NCBI GenBank assembly: GCA_046154125.1
Contig: JBJXEJ010000144.1
Coordinates: 1-8,561 of the forward strand
Direction of reading: 5' to 3'
DNA length: 8,561 nucleotides
Origin: PBB1 sp046154125
GTDB taxonomy: Bacteria; Pseudomonadota; Gammaproteobacteria; Burkholderiales; Burkholderiaceae_C
Shown here: piece by piece, positions 1-8,561 of the stretch
Position numbering within the stretch: the stretch's first letter is position 1
Layout of the letters: the number at the start of each line of letters is the position of its first letter
Position numbers and translations under genes: made by a program
Notes under the pieces: model-generated
Database searches by the model: none
Told to the model about the DNA's origin: nothing
Seen by the model: the letters and a program-made list of their open reading frames with translations, nothing else

Positions 1-296
1 CCGGCGGCGTAGCGGGATGAAGCATCGTGTCGGTGTGACGGAAAGTGCCCGTCGTCCTGTATTAGCTGGGTTTGTAGAGCGCCCGCAAGCCGGAGCAAAT
101 CAGCGCTGGGCGGCAGTATAGCGAGCGCATGCCGGCGCCGCTTCGCTGCTCCGGGGTCGGGAACACCCGCGGTCAGGTCTGTGCATCCGGTGCGACTAAC
201 GGGGTCTTTTCATCGCATCGAGCGACTTTGCCGGCCGCTACGATGGTTTTTCGACGATGGGTGCACCGCGCCCGTGACTCGCCTCAAGGACGCGCG
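1..296. other. Left edge, no supported gene
   Basis: I see no recognisable gene, RNA or repeat here. One plus-strand frame is open from the left edge and ends in TAG at 119-121 (about 39 codons). Its arginine-rich translation resembles nothing I know, so it could be the tail of an upstream gene or chance. One minus-strand frame is also free of stops from about 209 to the edge, but I find no ATG or GTG start in it. The stretch just before 297 should carry the promoter of the next gene; a TACGAT at 239-244 could be a -10 box, but no convincing -35 goes with it. Confidence 0.4.
286..290 (+). promoter_or_regulatory. Ribosome binding site deciding the start at 297
   Basis: AAGGA sits six bases before the ATG at 297. 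The in-frame ATG at 129 has no comparable site, so this motif favours the shorter protein. Confidence 0.6.
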
Positions 297-1988
297 ATGC
301 ACACCTGGCTTGAAAAGCTCAACCACCACTTTCCTCTGCGGTATTCCGCTTGGTTCCTTTGTGCGGTGGGGCTGGTCGTCAGCCTGTCCCTGTCGTTGCT
401 GATGCGGATGCCCAGCGGCTGGGCCTGGGTGTTGCCGTCGATCTTCGCGGCTCTGGTGCTGCTCGGGGTGCGCGATACGCGCCAGGGCACGCACTCCGTG
501 CTGCGCAACTATCCGGTCATCGGCCACATACGCTACCTGTTCGAGTTCATCCGTCCCGAGATCAGGCAGTACTTCATCGAGGGCGACAACGAGGCGGCGC
601 CGTTCTCCCGTCAGCAGCGCTCGCTGGTTTACCAGCGAGCCAAGGGCGCTCAGGACAAGCGGCCCTTCGGCACCCAGAAGGACGTCAGCGCTCAGGGCTA
701 CGAGTGGATCAACCATTCGATGCAACCGAGCCAGCTTCCGACGCACGACTTCCGGGTCGTCATCGGCGGCAGCCACGGCGATCCGGCGCAAGTTCAGGGC
801 GCCCAGGGAACGCCATGCACGCAGCCCTACGCGGCCAGCGTCTTCAACATCTCGGCGATGAGCTTCGGCGCGCTGTCGGCCAACGCGATCCTGGCGCTGA
901 ACGCTGGTGCCAAGCGCGGCGGCTTCGCGCACGACACCGGCGAGGGTTCGATCAGCCGCCACCACCGCGGCCCGGATCCGGACGGCGGCGGCGACCTGAT
1001 CTGGGAAATCGGATCCGGCTACTTCGGCTGCCGTCACCCCGATGGCAGCTTCAACCCGGAACTGTTCTCGACCAACGCGCGCCTGGCGCAGGTCAAGATG
1101 ATCGAGATCAAGCTGAGCCAGGGCGCCAAGCCCGGACACGGCGGCGTGCTGCCGGGGCCGAAGGTGACGCCGGAGATCGCCGAGGCGCGCGGCGTGCCGC
1201 CCTGGGTCGATTGCGTCAGCCCGGCCAGCCACAGCGCGTTCTCGACGCCGATCGAGATGATGCAGTTCATCGACCGCCTGCGCGCGCTGTCCGGTGGCAA
1301 GCCGGTGGGATTCAAGCTGTGCATCGGTCATCCGTGGGAATGGTTCGCGATCGCCAAGGCCATGCTGGCCACCGGCATCACGCCTGATTTCATCGTCGTC
1401 GACGGCGGCGAAGGCGGTACCGGTGCGGCTCCGCTCGAATTCACCGATCACGTGGGCGCTCCGTTGCAGGAAGGGTTGCTGCTGGTGCACAACACTCTGG
1501 TCGGCCTTAACCTTCGGCACCGCGTCAAGATCGGCTGCGCGGGCAAGGTGGTCAGTGCCTTCGACATCGCCCGCAACATGGCGCTGGGTGCCGACTGGTG
1601 CAACTCGGCGCGCGGTTTCATGTTCGCGCTCGGCTGCATCCAGGCGCAGGCCTGTCACAGCGGAGATTGCCCGACCGGCGTCAGCACGCAGGATCCGCAT
1701 CGGCAGCAGGCCCTGGTCGTGCCGACCAAGTCGGACCGGGTCTTCAACTTCCACCAGAGTACGCTGAAGGCGCTGAAGGAGCTGGTGCAGGCAGCCGGCT
1801 TGGACCACCCCGGTGCGATCACCGCCGCCCACATCGTGCGGCGCACGAACGACCACGAGGTGAAGTTGCTGAGCAACCTGCTTCCATTCGTGAAGCCAGG
1901 GTCGCTGCTGGCCGGCGATCTGCCGCACAGCGTCTACCGACTCTACTGGCCGATGGCCCAGGCGGAAAGCTTTGCCGTGGCGATGTGA
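297..1988 (+). CDS. Membrane-anchored FMN-binding glutamate-synthase-like protein
   Basis: This is a 563-residue protein of the FMN-binding glutamate synthase family (the synthase domain of GltB). Residues 15-57 form two likely membrane helices, so the catalytic domain is probably tethered to the inner membrane. FMN-barrel motifs are visible: SAMSFGALS (186-194), KLSQGAKPGHGG (272-283) and VDGGEGGTGAAP (368-379). Cys447, Cys453 and Cys458 in the GCIQAQACHSGDCPTGVSTQ stretch keep the C-x5-C-x4-C spacing that binds a [3Fe-4S] cluster in glutamate synthase. There is no glutaminase domain and no second subunit gene nearby, so true glutamate synthase activity is doubtful; the substrate is unknown. 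I chose the ATG at 297 because AAGGA (286-290) lies six bases upstream and the protein then starts just before the membrane segment. An upstream in-frame ATG at 129 would add 56 residues of non-family sequence. It converges with the glutathione transferase gene, 37 bases away. Confidence 0.88.
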   Translation: MHTWLEKLNHHFPLRYSAWFLCAVGLVVSLSLSLLMRMPSGWAWVLPSIFAALVLLGVRDTRQGTHSVLRNYPVIGHIRYLFEFIRPEIRQYFIEGDNEAAPFSRQQRSLVYQRAKGAQDKRPFGTQKDVSAQGYEWINHSMQPSQLPTHDFRVVIGGSHGDPAQVQGAQGTPCTQPYAASVFNISAMSFGALSANAILALNAGAKRGGFAHDTGEGSISRHHRGPDPDGGGDLIWEIGSGYFGCRHPDGSFNPELFSTNARLAQVKMIEIKLSQGAKPGHGGVLPGPKVTPEIAEARGVPPWVDCVSPASHSAFSTPIEMMQFIDRLRALSGGKPVGFKLCIGHPWEWFAIAKAMLATGITPDFIVVDGGEGGTGAAPLEFTDHVGAPLQEGLLLVHNTLVGLNLRHRVKIGCAGKVVSAFDIARNMALGADWCNSARGFMFALGCIQAQACHSGDCPTGVSTQDPHRQQALVVPTKSDRVFNFHQSTLKALKELVQAAGLDHPGAITAAHIVRRTNDHEVKLLSNLLPFVKPGSLLAGDLPHSVYRLYWPMAQAESFAVAM

Positions 1989-2025
1989 GACGCCTGATGG
2001 ATGTCGCTGATGAAGCGCTGGAGGC

Positions 2026-2646
2026 TCAAGGTGCCGGTGGCTGGGTGTCGAGGAAGCTCGGGCGGCTGACCAGCTTTTCGGACAGACGCACCAGGTTGGC
2101 GTGCGGGCTGCGCCAGTCGATCTGCGGAAAGCGGAAATCCAGGTAGGACAGTGCGCAGCCGACCGCGATGTCGGCCAGCGTCAGGTGGTTGCCGTTGCAG
2201 CACCAGGGCTTGTCGGCCAGGCCCTGGCTCATCGCCGCGACCGAGGTGTGCACCTTGCCCATTTGCCGGTCGATCCAGGCGCTGCTGCGTTCGGTTTCCG
2301 AACGACCGGACCAGGTCTGCTCCAGCCGCGCCGAGATCGCCGCGTCGAGCACTCCATCGGCCAGCGCCTCCCAGGTGCGCACCTCGGCGCGTTCGCGGCC
2401 GCGCTCGGGGATCAGGCGTCCGACCGGCGAAAGCGTGTCGACGTACTCGACGATGACGCGCGAATCGAAGACCGCCTCGCCTCCTTCCATCACCAGGCAA
2501 GGCACCTTGCCCAGCGGATTCGACGCGAGGATGCGGTCGTTGCCCCAGACATCCTCGACCTCGAGGTGGTAGTCCAGCTTCTTTTCGGCCAGCACGATGC
2601 GAACCTTGCGCACGTAGGGGCTGGTCAGTGAGCCGATGAGTTTCAT
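2026..2646 (-). CDS. YibF-like glutathione S-transferase
   Basis: This 206-residue soluble protein has the two-domain glutathione S-transferase fold. The thioredoxin-like N-terminal domain starts MKLIGSLTSPYVRKVRI and carries the glutathione-binding cis-proline in GKVPC (residues 46-50) and the Glu-Asp-Ser-type site FDS (60-62). The helical C-terminal domain has the N-capping box in LTLADI (155-160; Thr156, Asp159). It resembles E. coli YibF in length and along most of its sequence. The active-site segment is TSPY: no cysteine occurs where beta-class enzymes have one, and Ser9 is the likely equivalent. The physiological substrate is not known for this group. The ATG at 2646 fits the family start, although no clear Shine-Dalgarno precedes it. 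The gene lies 138 bases downstream of codA on the same strand, with its own palindrome in between, so it is probably transcribed separately. Confidence 0.9.
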   Translation of the reverse strand: MKLIGSLTSPYVRKVRIVLAEKKLDYHLEVEDVWGNDRILASNPLGKVPCLVMEGGEAVFDSRVIVEYVDTLSPVGRLIPERGRERAEVRTWEALADGVLDAAISARLEQTWSGRSETERSSAWIDRQMGKVHTSVAAMSQGLADKPWCCNGNHLTLADIAVGCALSYLDFRFPQIDWRSPHANLVRLSEKLVSRPSFLDTQPPAP

Positions 2647-2684
2647 GTCGGGGGGCGCCGAGGAGTTCGCCGCGGTGAGAGTGG

Positions 2685-2696
2685 GTCTGTACAGAC
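2685..2696. promoter_or_regulatory. 12-bp palindrome upstream of the GST gene
   Basis: GTCTGTACAGAC is a perfect 12-base palindrome centred about 44 bases before the GST start codon. Its position suits a repressor or activator site for that gene. No regulator can be named from the sequence, and a palindrome of this length can occur by chance, so the call is tentative. Confidence 0.3.
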
Positions 2697-2711
2697 AGAT
2701 GCAAATTTCAT

Positions 2712-2747
2712 TCTAACGACGCAACTTTTCGATTCATGGTCGTTGGA
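2712..2747 (-). terminator. Possible hairpin between codA and the GST gene
   Basis: The arms at 2712-2720 (TCTAACGAC) and 2739-2747 (GTCGTTGGA) pair over nine positions, with one A-C mismatch when read as minus-strand RNA and an 18-base loop. It lies 38 bases after the codA stop and could mark the end of the operon. There is no run of U after the stem, so it is not a classical intrinsic terminator. It could equally be a regulatory site for the GST gene. Confidence 0.22.
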
Positions 2748-2784
2748 TGGACCGGTTCGCATCGATGGTCCCGGCTCCGCAGAC

Positions 2785-4056
2785 TCAGCGCTGCAGCGTC
2801 CAGTCGACGCTGGCCGGTCGCCCCGGCAGGTCGAGTTGCGACATGGCGGGCGCGCTGCACGCCACCATCTTTCCCCTGCGCAGAACCAGCAACCGGTTCG
2901 GCCGCAAGCGCACGGCCTCGGTCACCGAGCGCGCCTGCAGCAGCACCAGGTTGGCGTCGCAGCCGACGTCGAGGCCGTGCCTCTCGAGGCCGAGCACCTT
3001 CGCGCCATTGACGGTGACGGCGTCGAAGCAGGCTGCCATCTGGGTCGGCGACGTCATCTGCGCGACATGCAGCCCCATGTGCGCGACTTCCAGCATGTCG
3101 GCCGAGCCCAGCGGGTACCACGGGTCCATCACGCAGTCGTGGCCGAAGGCGACGTTCAGGCCGGCGGCCATCAACTCGGGCACGCGCGTCATGCCGCGGC
3201 GCTTCGGATAGGAGTCGTGCCGGCCCTGCAAGGTGATGTTGATCAGCGGATTGGCGACCACCTGCACCTGTGCCTCGGCCATCAGCGGGAGCAGCTTCGA
3301 CACATAGTAGTTGTCCATCGAATGCATCGACGTGAGGTGCGAGCCGGTGACGCGGCCGTGCAGGCCCAGGCGCTGCGTGTGGAACGCCAGCGTCTCGATG
3401 TGACGCGAGAGCGGATCGTCGCTTTCGTCGCAGTGCATGTCGACGCGCAGGCCGCGTTCGGCCGCCAGCTCGCAGAGGATGCGAATGCTCTCGGCACCGT
3501 CGGCCATCGTCCGCTCGAAGTGCGGGATGCCGCCGATCACGTCGACGCCGAGATCGAGCGCGCGCTTCAGGTTGGCCAGCGCGTTCGGCGTGCGCAGCAG
3601 TCCGTCCTGCGGAAACGCGACCAGCTGCAGGTCGAGGTAGGGAGCGACCTGCCGCTTCACCTGCAGCAGCGCCTCGACTGCCAGCAGCCGGTCGTCGCAC
3701 ACATCGACATGCGTGCGGATCGCGAGCAAGCCCCTGGCCACCGCCCAGTCGCAGTACTGCAGCGCGCGCTCCGCCAAGGCCTGCTGCGTCAGGTGCGGCT
3801 TCAGCTCGCCCCACAGCGCGATGCCTTCGAGCAGCGTGCCGCTGGCGTTGACGCGCGGCAGGCCGTAGCTGAGCGTCGAGTCCAGGTGGAAGTGCGCGTC
3901 GACGAACGATGGCGCCAGCAACTGGCTGCGCGCATCGACCTCGCGAATGTTCTCGGGCGCGACGATGTGGCGCGCGATGGCCGCGATGCGCCCCTCTTGC
4001 ACCAGCACGTCGATGCCGCTGCGCCCATCGGGCAGCGTCGCGTTGCGGATCAGCAC
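2785..4056 (-). CDS. codA: Cytosine deaminase family enzyme (possible 5-methylcytosine deaminase)
   Basis: This 423-residue cytosolic amidohydrolase should deaminate cytosine to uracil and ammonia. Compared with E. coli CodA, every metal-binding or catalytic residue is found exactly six positions earlier: His55 and His57 in HFHLD, Gln150 in AFPQDG, His208 and Glu211 in HCDES, His240 in GSHLTSMHS, and Asp307 in FGHD. LQGRHDSYPKRRG and DPWYPLG are further family hallmarks. The odd residue is Cys308, where E. coli has the discriminating Asp314; homologues lacking this Asp have been reported to accept 5-methylcytosine. Translation starts with GTG at 4056, two bases after the upp stop, with only a weak GACGAAG upstream, so it probably depends on coupling to upp. 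As last gene of the operon it would supply uracil to Upp. Isoguanine or another aminopyrimidine is also possible as substrate. Confidence 0.9.
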   Translation of the reverse strand: MLIRNATLPDGRSGIDVLVQEGRIAAIARHIVAPENIREVDARSQLLAPSFVDAHFHLDSTLSYGLPRVNASGTLLEGIALWGELKPHLTQQALAERALQYCDWAVARGLLAIRTHVDVCDDRLLAVEALLQVKRQVAPYLDLQLVAFPQDGLLRTPNALANLKRALDLGVDVIGGIPHFERTMADGAESIRILCELAAERGLRVDMHCDESDDPLSRHIETLAFHTQRLGLHGRVTGSHLTSMHSMDNYYVSKLLPLMAEAQVQVVANPLINITLQGRHDSYPKRRGMTRVPELMAAGLNVAFGHDCVMDPWYPLGSADMLEVAHMGLHVAQMTSPTQMAACFDAVTVNGAKVLGLERHGLDVGCDANLVLLQARSVTEAVRLRPNRLLVLRRGKMVACSAPAMSQLDLPGRPASVDWTLQR

Positions 4057-4058
4057 GG

Positions 4059-4691
4059 CTACTTCGTCCCGAACAAGCGATCGCCTGCGTCGCCCAGGCC
4101 CGGCAGGATGTAGCCGTGGTCGTTCAATTCGCGGTCGATCGCGGCCGTGTAGACCGGCACGTCGGGGTGCGCCGCCTGGAAGGTCTTGAGCCCTTCCGGT
4201 GCGGCCAGCAGGCAGACGAAACGGATCGATCGCGGTCGGGTTTCCTTCAGCCGGTCGACCGCAGCCACGGCCGAATTTCCGGTGGCCAGCATCGGGTCGA
4301 GCACGATCGTGTCGCGCTCGTGCATGTCCGAAGGCATCTTGAAGTAGTACTCGACCGCGACCAGCGTCTTCGGGTCGCGGTACAGGCCGATGTGGCCGAT
4401 GCGCGCACCTGGCACCACCGTCAGCATGCCGTCGAGGAAGCCGCCGCCGGCCCGCATGATGCTGACGAACACCGTCTTCTTGCCATCGATCACGGGCGAC
4501 TTCATCGCCTCGAGCGGCGTCTCGATGTCGATCAGCTGCGTCGGCATGTCGCGCGTGACCTCATAGGCCATCAGCATGCTGATCTCGCTCATCAGCCGCC
4601 GGAAGCTGTTGGTGCTGCAGTCCTTCTGCCGCATCAGCGTGAGCTTGTGCTGGATCAGCGGGTGGGTGATGTGGTGGATGGGTGCAGCCAT
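4059..4691 (-). CDS. upp: Uracil phosphoribosyltransferase
   Basis: This cytosolic enzyme makes UMP and pyrophosphate from uracil and PRPP. The 210-residue length is normal for bacterial Upp. The start HPLIQHKLTLMR (residues 10-21), SIMRAGGGFLDG (77-88), the PRPP-binding loop VLDPMLATGNSA (130-141), the AAPEGL segment (163-168) and the C-terminal uracil-binding GYILPGLGDAGDRLFGT (193-209) are all family landmarks, and nothing essential is missing. An AGGGG five bases before the ATG at 4691 is a good ribosome binding site. It lies 20 bases after the DUF1688 gene and 2 bases before codA. In most bacteria Upp serves salvage only. Here, next to URC1 and URC4, it is probably the catabolic entry step, equivalent to yeast URC6, and may be a second copy beside a housekeeping upp elsewhere in the genome. 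Confidence 0.95.
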   Translation of the reverse strand: MAAPIHHITHPLIQHKLTLMRQKDCSTNSFRRLMSEISMLMAYEVTRDMPTQLIDIETPLEAMKSPVIDGKKTVFVSIMRAGGGFLDGMLTVVPGARIGHIGLYRDPKTLVAVEYYFKMPSDMHERDTIVLDPMLATGNSAVAAVDRLKETRPRSIRFVCLLAAPEGLKTFQAAHPDVPVYTAAIDRELNDHGYILPGLGDAGDRLFGTK

Positions 4692-4711
4692 TGAAACCCC
4701 TGTTCAGTGAA

Positions 4712-5975
4712 TCAGAAAACCGTGCCATCGCTGTCGATTGCGAGTGGTGGTGAACCGTTGCGCAATTCGCTAGCAATCTCCCGGCCTGCCGCCCAGGTGC
4801 CGCCTTCGAGGATGCAGGCCAGCGGCATTTCATCGGCCGTCTTGCCCAGGCGCGCGCGCACCAGCGGCGCCAGCTCGTCGATCAGCGACACCGTCAGCGC
4901 CCGCCACTCGATGATGAATTCGTCGGACGGCTTCCAGCGCCTTTCCATGTTGCGAGGATCGCGCGGCACGATCACGCCGCTGTCCAGCAGCAGCCCGCCG
5001 TTGCGGTATTCGGGCAGGCCGGTCAGCGTGTCTAGGCCGGTGACGTTCAAGCCGGCCCACATCAGCGGTTCGAGCAGCGAGTAGCTCAGCCACTGGCTCA
5101 ACTTGTGGAAAGGCACCCAGTCGTCGGTCGTGCCATGGCCGCCATCGGACTTCGACTCGCCGCCGGCCCAGCGGTGGTGCCACACGTCGCCGAGCGGCAC
5201 GCCCTGCAGCATGCTGCCGGTGAGCCAGATCGACGAGAACGCGTCGAGCACCGCGCGCAGCACCCGGCCTGCCTTCACGTCCGGCGTCGCGACGGTATCG
5301 CCTGTCGATTGCTGCAGGTGGTCGAACAAGGCTCCGGGCCGCCCTGCGACGCCGTGGTCGGACGTCAGCGCGGCACCCAGCCGGTTGAGCAGCGCAACGC
5401 GGCCCTCCAGACCCACCAGCGGGTTGGCAGGCGTCACCTGGAAGCTGCGGCGCAGCGCGCCTGCATCCAGCCGTTGCAGCGCCGCTGCATCCGCGCGCAG
5501 CGGATCGCCCGGCGTGCCCGAGAACAAGCCTTGCTGGAACGCATGCCAGCTTGCCACGCCCAGCCCTTCCGAGCGGCTGAACGTCTGCCCGCTGTCGGCT
5601 TCGACGTAGCGCCAGTCGGGTCCGGCGCCGGCGTCGAGCAGCACGCTGACCACCGTCAGGTCGAAGCGGGCGCGGGCCTGCTCTTCGACGCTGCGCCCAG
5701 CCATCTGCGCGTCCATCGCCGCCTTGCGGTTGATGCCGCCTGACTCGAAATGCCGCCACCGGCTGTGAAATGGGATCTGCAGGTCGGGGTAGGCGGCGCG
5801 CGTCACGCGTTCGACCCGTGCCGCGACCTCGTCGAGCCGGCTGCGGTCGAGCTTGAAGTTCGCCGAGCGGCCTTCGCTGACCGCCCGCGTGATCGCGGCG
5901 CAGCGGCGGCGGATGGTCGCCGGGTCGCGCAGCACGCTGACGGCATCGCGGCCATGCGGCGCCGCCACCACGATC

Positions 5976-5983
<8 letters not shown>
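4712..5983 (-). CDS. urc4: DUF1688 protein, URC4/urg3 family (uracil catabolism)
   Basis: This 423-residue soluble protein belongs to the DUF1688 family, whose fungal members are URC4 of Lachancea kluyveri and urg3 of fission yeast. Yeast urc4 mutants are blocked in uracil breakdown and accumulate ribosylurea, so the protein probably acts late, at or near urea release; its chemistry is unproven. Family blocks visible here are PFHSRWRHFESGG (71-83), DLTVVSVLLDAGAG (108-121), RSEGLGVASW (137-146), VPLGDVWHH (262-270), PFHKLSQWLSYSLLEP (291-306), LPEYRNGGLLLDSG (323-336), ILEGGTWAAGR (391-401) and the terminal SDGTVF. No signal peptide or membrane segment is seen. I chose the TTG at 5983 because AAGGGG lies seven bases upstream and it overlaps the URC1 stop by 8 bases. 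GTG at 5971 or 5968 is a real alternative. The ATG at 6136 lies deep inside URC1 and adds non-family sequence. Confidence 0.88.
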
Positions 5984-7247
<1,264 letters not shown>

Positions 7248-7446
7248 GGGTCGATCCTTCGAGGAGTGCGGCGTGGGGCGTCGGCGGGAATCGGCGCTCG
7301 ACCTGGTGAACCAGGCCGCGATGGGGGTTGAGGATAAGCCGCTGCGCCCCGCTCTGGTTCGGTGGCCGAAGATGCGTCAGGTCCTAAACTTCACGGCTGC
7401 TCACCTCCCCTCCTCTTTGCTCTCGCGGCCCCGTGCCAGCCACTCG
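7248..7446. promoter_or_regulatory. Divergent promoter region between the URC operon and purB
   Basis: This is the only gap able to hold promoters for both the minus-strand operon and purB. For the operon, TATCCT (minus strand, 7331-7336) is a possible -10 box; no good -35 was found. For purB, TAAACT at 7385-7390 is a possible -10, again without a clear -35. Two inverted repeats lie here: CCTGGT-GA-ACCAGG at 7302-7315 and TTCGG-TGG-CCGAA at 7358-7370. AAGGA at 7254-7258 (minus strand) is the ribosome binding site of the operon's first gene. Confidence 0.5.
7302..7315. promoter_or_regulatory. Palindromic operator candidate for the URC operon
   Basis: CCTGGTGAACCAGG is an inverted repeat with perfect six-base arms around a central GA, 55-68 bases upstream of the URC1-family start codon and just downstream of the possible minus-strand -10 box at 7331-7336. 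A repressor bound there would block the operon, which suits substrate induction. The half-site order (TGGT then ACCA) is the reverse of the E. coli RutR site, so RutR-type control is not indicated. The regulator is unknown. Confidence 0.35.
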
Positions 7447-8561
7447 ATGAACCTGTCCCCGCTCACCGCTTTGTCGCCGCTCGACGGCCGCTACGCCGCC
7501 AAGGTCGCGCCGCTGCGCGCGCTGCTCAGTGAATACGGCCTGATGCACCGCCGCGTGCAGGTCGAGGTCGAGTGGTTCATCGCACTGTCCGACGCGGGCC
7601 TGCCCGAGTTCGCGCCGCTGTCGGCCGCCGCCCGCACGCAGTTGCGCGCGAAGGTTGCCGGCTTTTCCGAAGCCGATGCGCAGGCGATCAAGGACATCGA
7701 ACGCACCACCAATCACGACGTCAAGGCGGTCGAGTACTGGTTGAAGGCGCAGTTCGCTGCCCTTGAGAAGGACGCGCCCGAACTGCTGGCCGCCAGCGAG
7801 TTCGTGCACTTCGCGTGCACCAGCGAGGACATCAACAACACCAGCCACGCGCTGATGCTGCAGGCCGCGCGCGCTGAGGTGCTGCTGCCGACGCTCGACA
7901 AGCTGATTGCCGTGATGACCGGCTTGGCGCATAACCTCGCGCCGCTCGCGATGCTGAGTCGCACGCATGGCCAGACCGCGAGTCCGACCACGCTGGGCAA
8001 GGAAGTCGCCAACGTCGTTGCCCGCCTTCAAAAGGCGCGCGAGCGCATCGCCGGTGTCGAGCTGCTGGCGAAGATGAACGGTGCGGTCGGCAACTACAAC
8101 GCGCACCTCGCGGCGTATCCCGACATCGACTGGGAAGCCTTCAGCCGCCGTGTCGTCGAACAACAATTGAAGTTGACCTTCAATCCGTACACGATCCAGA
8201 TCGAGCCGCACGACTACATGGCCGAACTCTTCGACGCGGTGACGCGCAGCAACACCATCCTGATCGACTGGTCGCGCGATGTGTGGAGCTACATCAGCCT
8301 GGGCTACTTCAAGCAGCGGCTGAAGGAGGGCGAGATCGGCAGCAGCACCATGCCGCACAAGGTCAACCCGATCGACTTCGAGAACGCCGAAGGCAACTTC
8401 GGCCTGGCCAATGCGCTGCTGACGCACCTGAGCCAGAAGCTGCCGATCAGCCGCCTGCAGCGCGACCTGACCGACAGCACCGTGCTGCGCAACATGGGCG
8501 TGGCGCTCGGCTACGCGCTGCTCGGCGCCGACAGCCTGCTGCGCGGCCTGGGCAAGCTCGA
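7447..8561 (+). CDS. purB: Adenylosuccinate lyase, 3' end cut by the window
   Basis: PurB is a cytosolic tetrameric lyase of purine synthesis. It releases fumarate from SAICAR to give AICAR and from adenylosuccinate to give AMP. The first 371 codons are present; about 85 more are expected beyond the edge, given a family length near 456. The N-terminus MNLSPLTALSPLDGRYA is typical of the proteobacterial group. Visible landmarks are the TTNHDVKAVEYW stretch (near residue 90), FACTSEDINN (near 120), SRTHGQTASPTTLGKE with the catalytic-region histidine (near 175), and the fumarate-lyase signature GSSTMPHKVNP (near 300) with the mobile-loop serine pair. The frame is intact. ATG 7447 is the only reasonable start; the ribosome binding site is weak. 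It is read away from the URC operon and is a housekeeping gene with no direct role in pyrimidine breakdown. Confidence 0.96.
   Translation, partial: MNLSPLTALSPLDGRYAAKVAPLRALLSEYGLMHRRVQVEVEWFIALSDAGLPEFAPLSAAARTQLRAKVAGFSEADAQAIKDIERTTNHDVKAVEYWLKAQFAALEKDAPELLAASEFVHFACTSEDINNTSHALMLQAARAEVLLPTLDKLIAVMTGLAHNLAPLAMLSRTHGQTASPTTLGKEVANVVARLQKARERIAGVELLAKMNGAVGNYNAHLAAYPDIDWEAFSRRVVEQQLKLTFNPYTIQIEPHDYMAELFDAVTRSNTILIDWSRDVWSYISLGYFKQRLKEGEIGSSTMPHKVNPIDFENAEGNFGLANALLTHLSQKLPISRLQRDLTDSTVLRNMGVALGYALLGADSLLRGLGKL

Noticed and set aside
129..296. N-terminal extension of the glutamate-synthase-like protein from the ATG at 129
   Set aside because: The added 56 residues do not look like the family, and the ATG at 297 has a good ribosome binding site and starts just before the membrane segment.
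210..1928. Long minus-strand open frame (572 codons)
   Set aside because: It mirrors the glutamate-synthase-like gene, is rich in Arg, Ala, Val and Asp without any domain pattern, and is a known side effect of GC-rich codon usage.
1989..2025. Bidirectional terminator between the convergent genes
   Set aside because: The 37-base gap has no stem followed by a T run on either strand.
2743..4113. Long plus-strand open frame (456 codons) opposite codA
   Set aside because: It is antisense to codA, which carries all catalytic residues; the translation is a His/Arg/Gln/Val-rich shadow.

Overview
The window is GC-rich DNA with dense, tightly packed genes. Its proteins look like those of a betaproteobacterium of the order Burkholderiales, a placement made from the style of the PurB and glutathione S-transferase proteins and from base composition, without a database search. 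No mobile element, CRISPR array, rRNA or tRNA was seen.

Layout, left to right. Positions 1-296 hold no gene I can support. At 297-1988 (+) lies a membrane-anchored, FMN- and iron-sulfur-binding protein of the glutamate-synthase-like family. Converging on it at 2026-2646 (-) is a small YibF-like glutathione S-transferase. A four-gene operon on the minus strand follows, read from 7247 down to 2785: a GTP-cyclohydrolase-II-like protein (URC1 family), a DUF1688 protein (URC4 family), uracil phosphoribosyltransferase (upp, the counterpart of yeast URC6) and a cytosine-deaminase-family enzyme (codA). A 199-base divergent regulatory region (7248-7446) separates it from purB (+), which runs off the right edge.

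The operon is the main find. The set URC1 + URC4 + uracil phosphoribosyltransferase matches the third pyrimidine-degradation route (the URC pathway), worked out genetically in the yeast Lachancea kluyveri and known to have bacterial homologues. It differs from the reductive (dihydropyrimidine dehydrogenase) and Rut routes. The inferred flow is cytosine to uracil (CodA), uracil to UMP (Upp), ring opening by the URC1 protein, then release of urea from a ribosylurea-type intermediate with the help of URC4. The genes overlap or lie 2-20 bases apart, which supports co-translation.

A second point of interest is in CodA. All metal and catalytic residues of E. coli CodA are present at a constant offset of six, but the substrate-discriminating Asp314 is a cysteine (Cys308). 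In published work, CodA homologues lacking this Asp deaminate 5-methylcytosine to thymine, so the substrate range may be wider than cytosine. No transporter, dedicated regulator, urease or urea amidolyase, or C3-acid enzyme for the rest of the pathway is inside the window.
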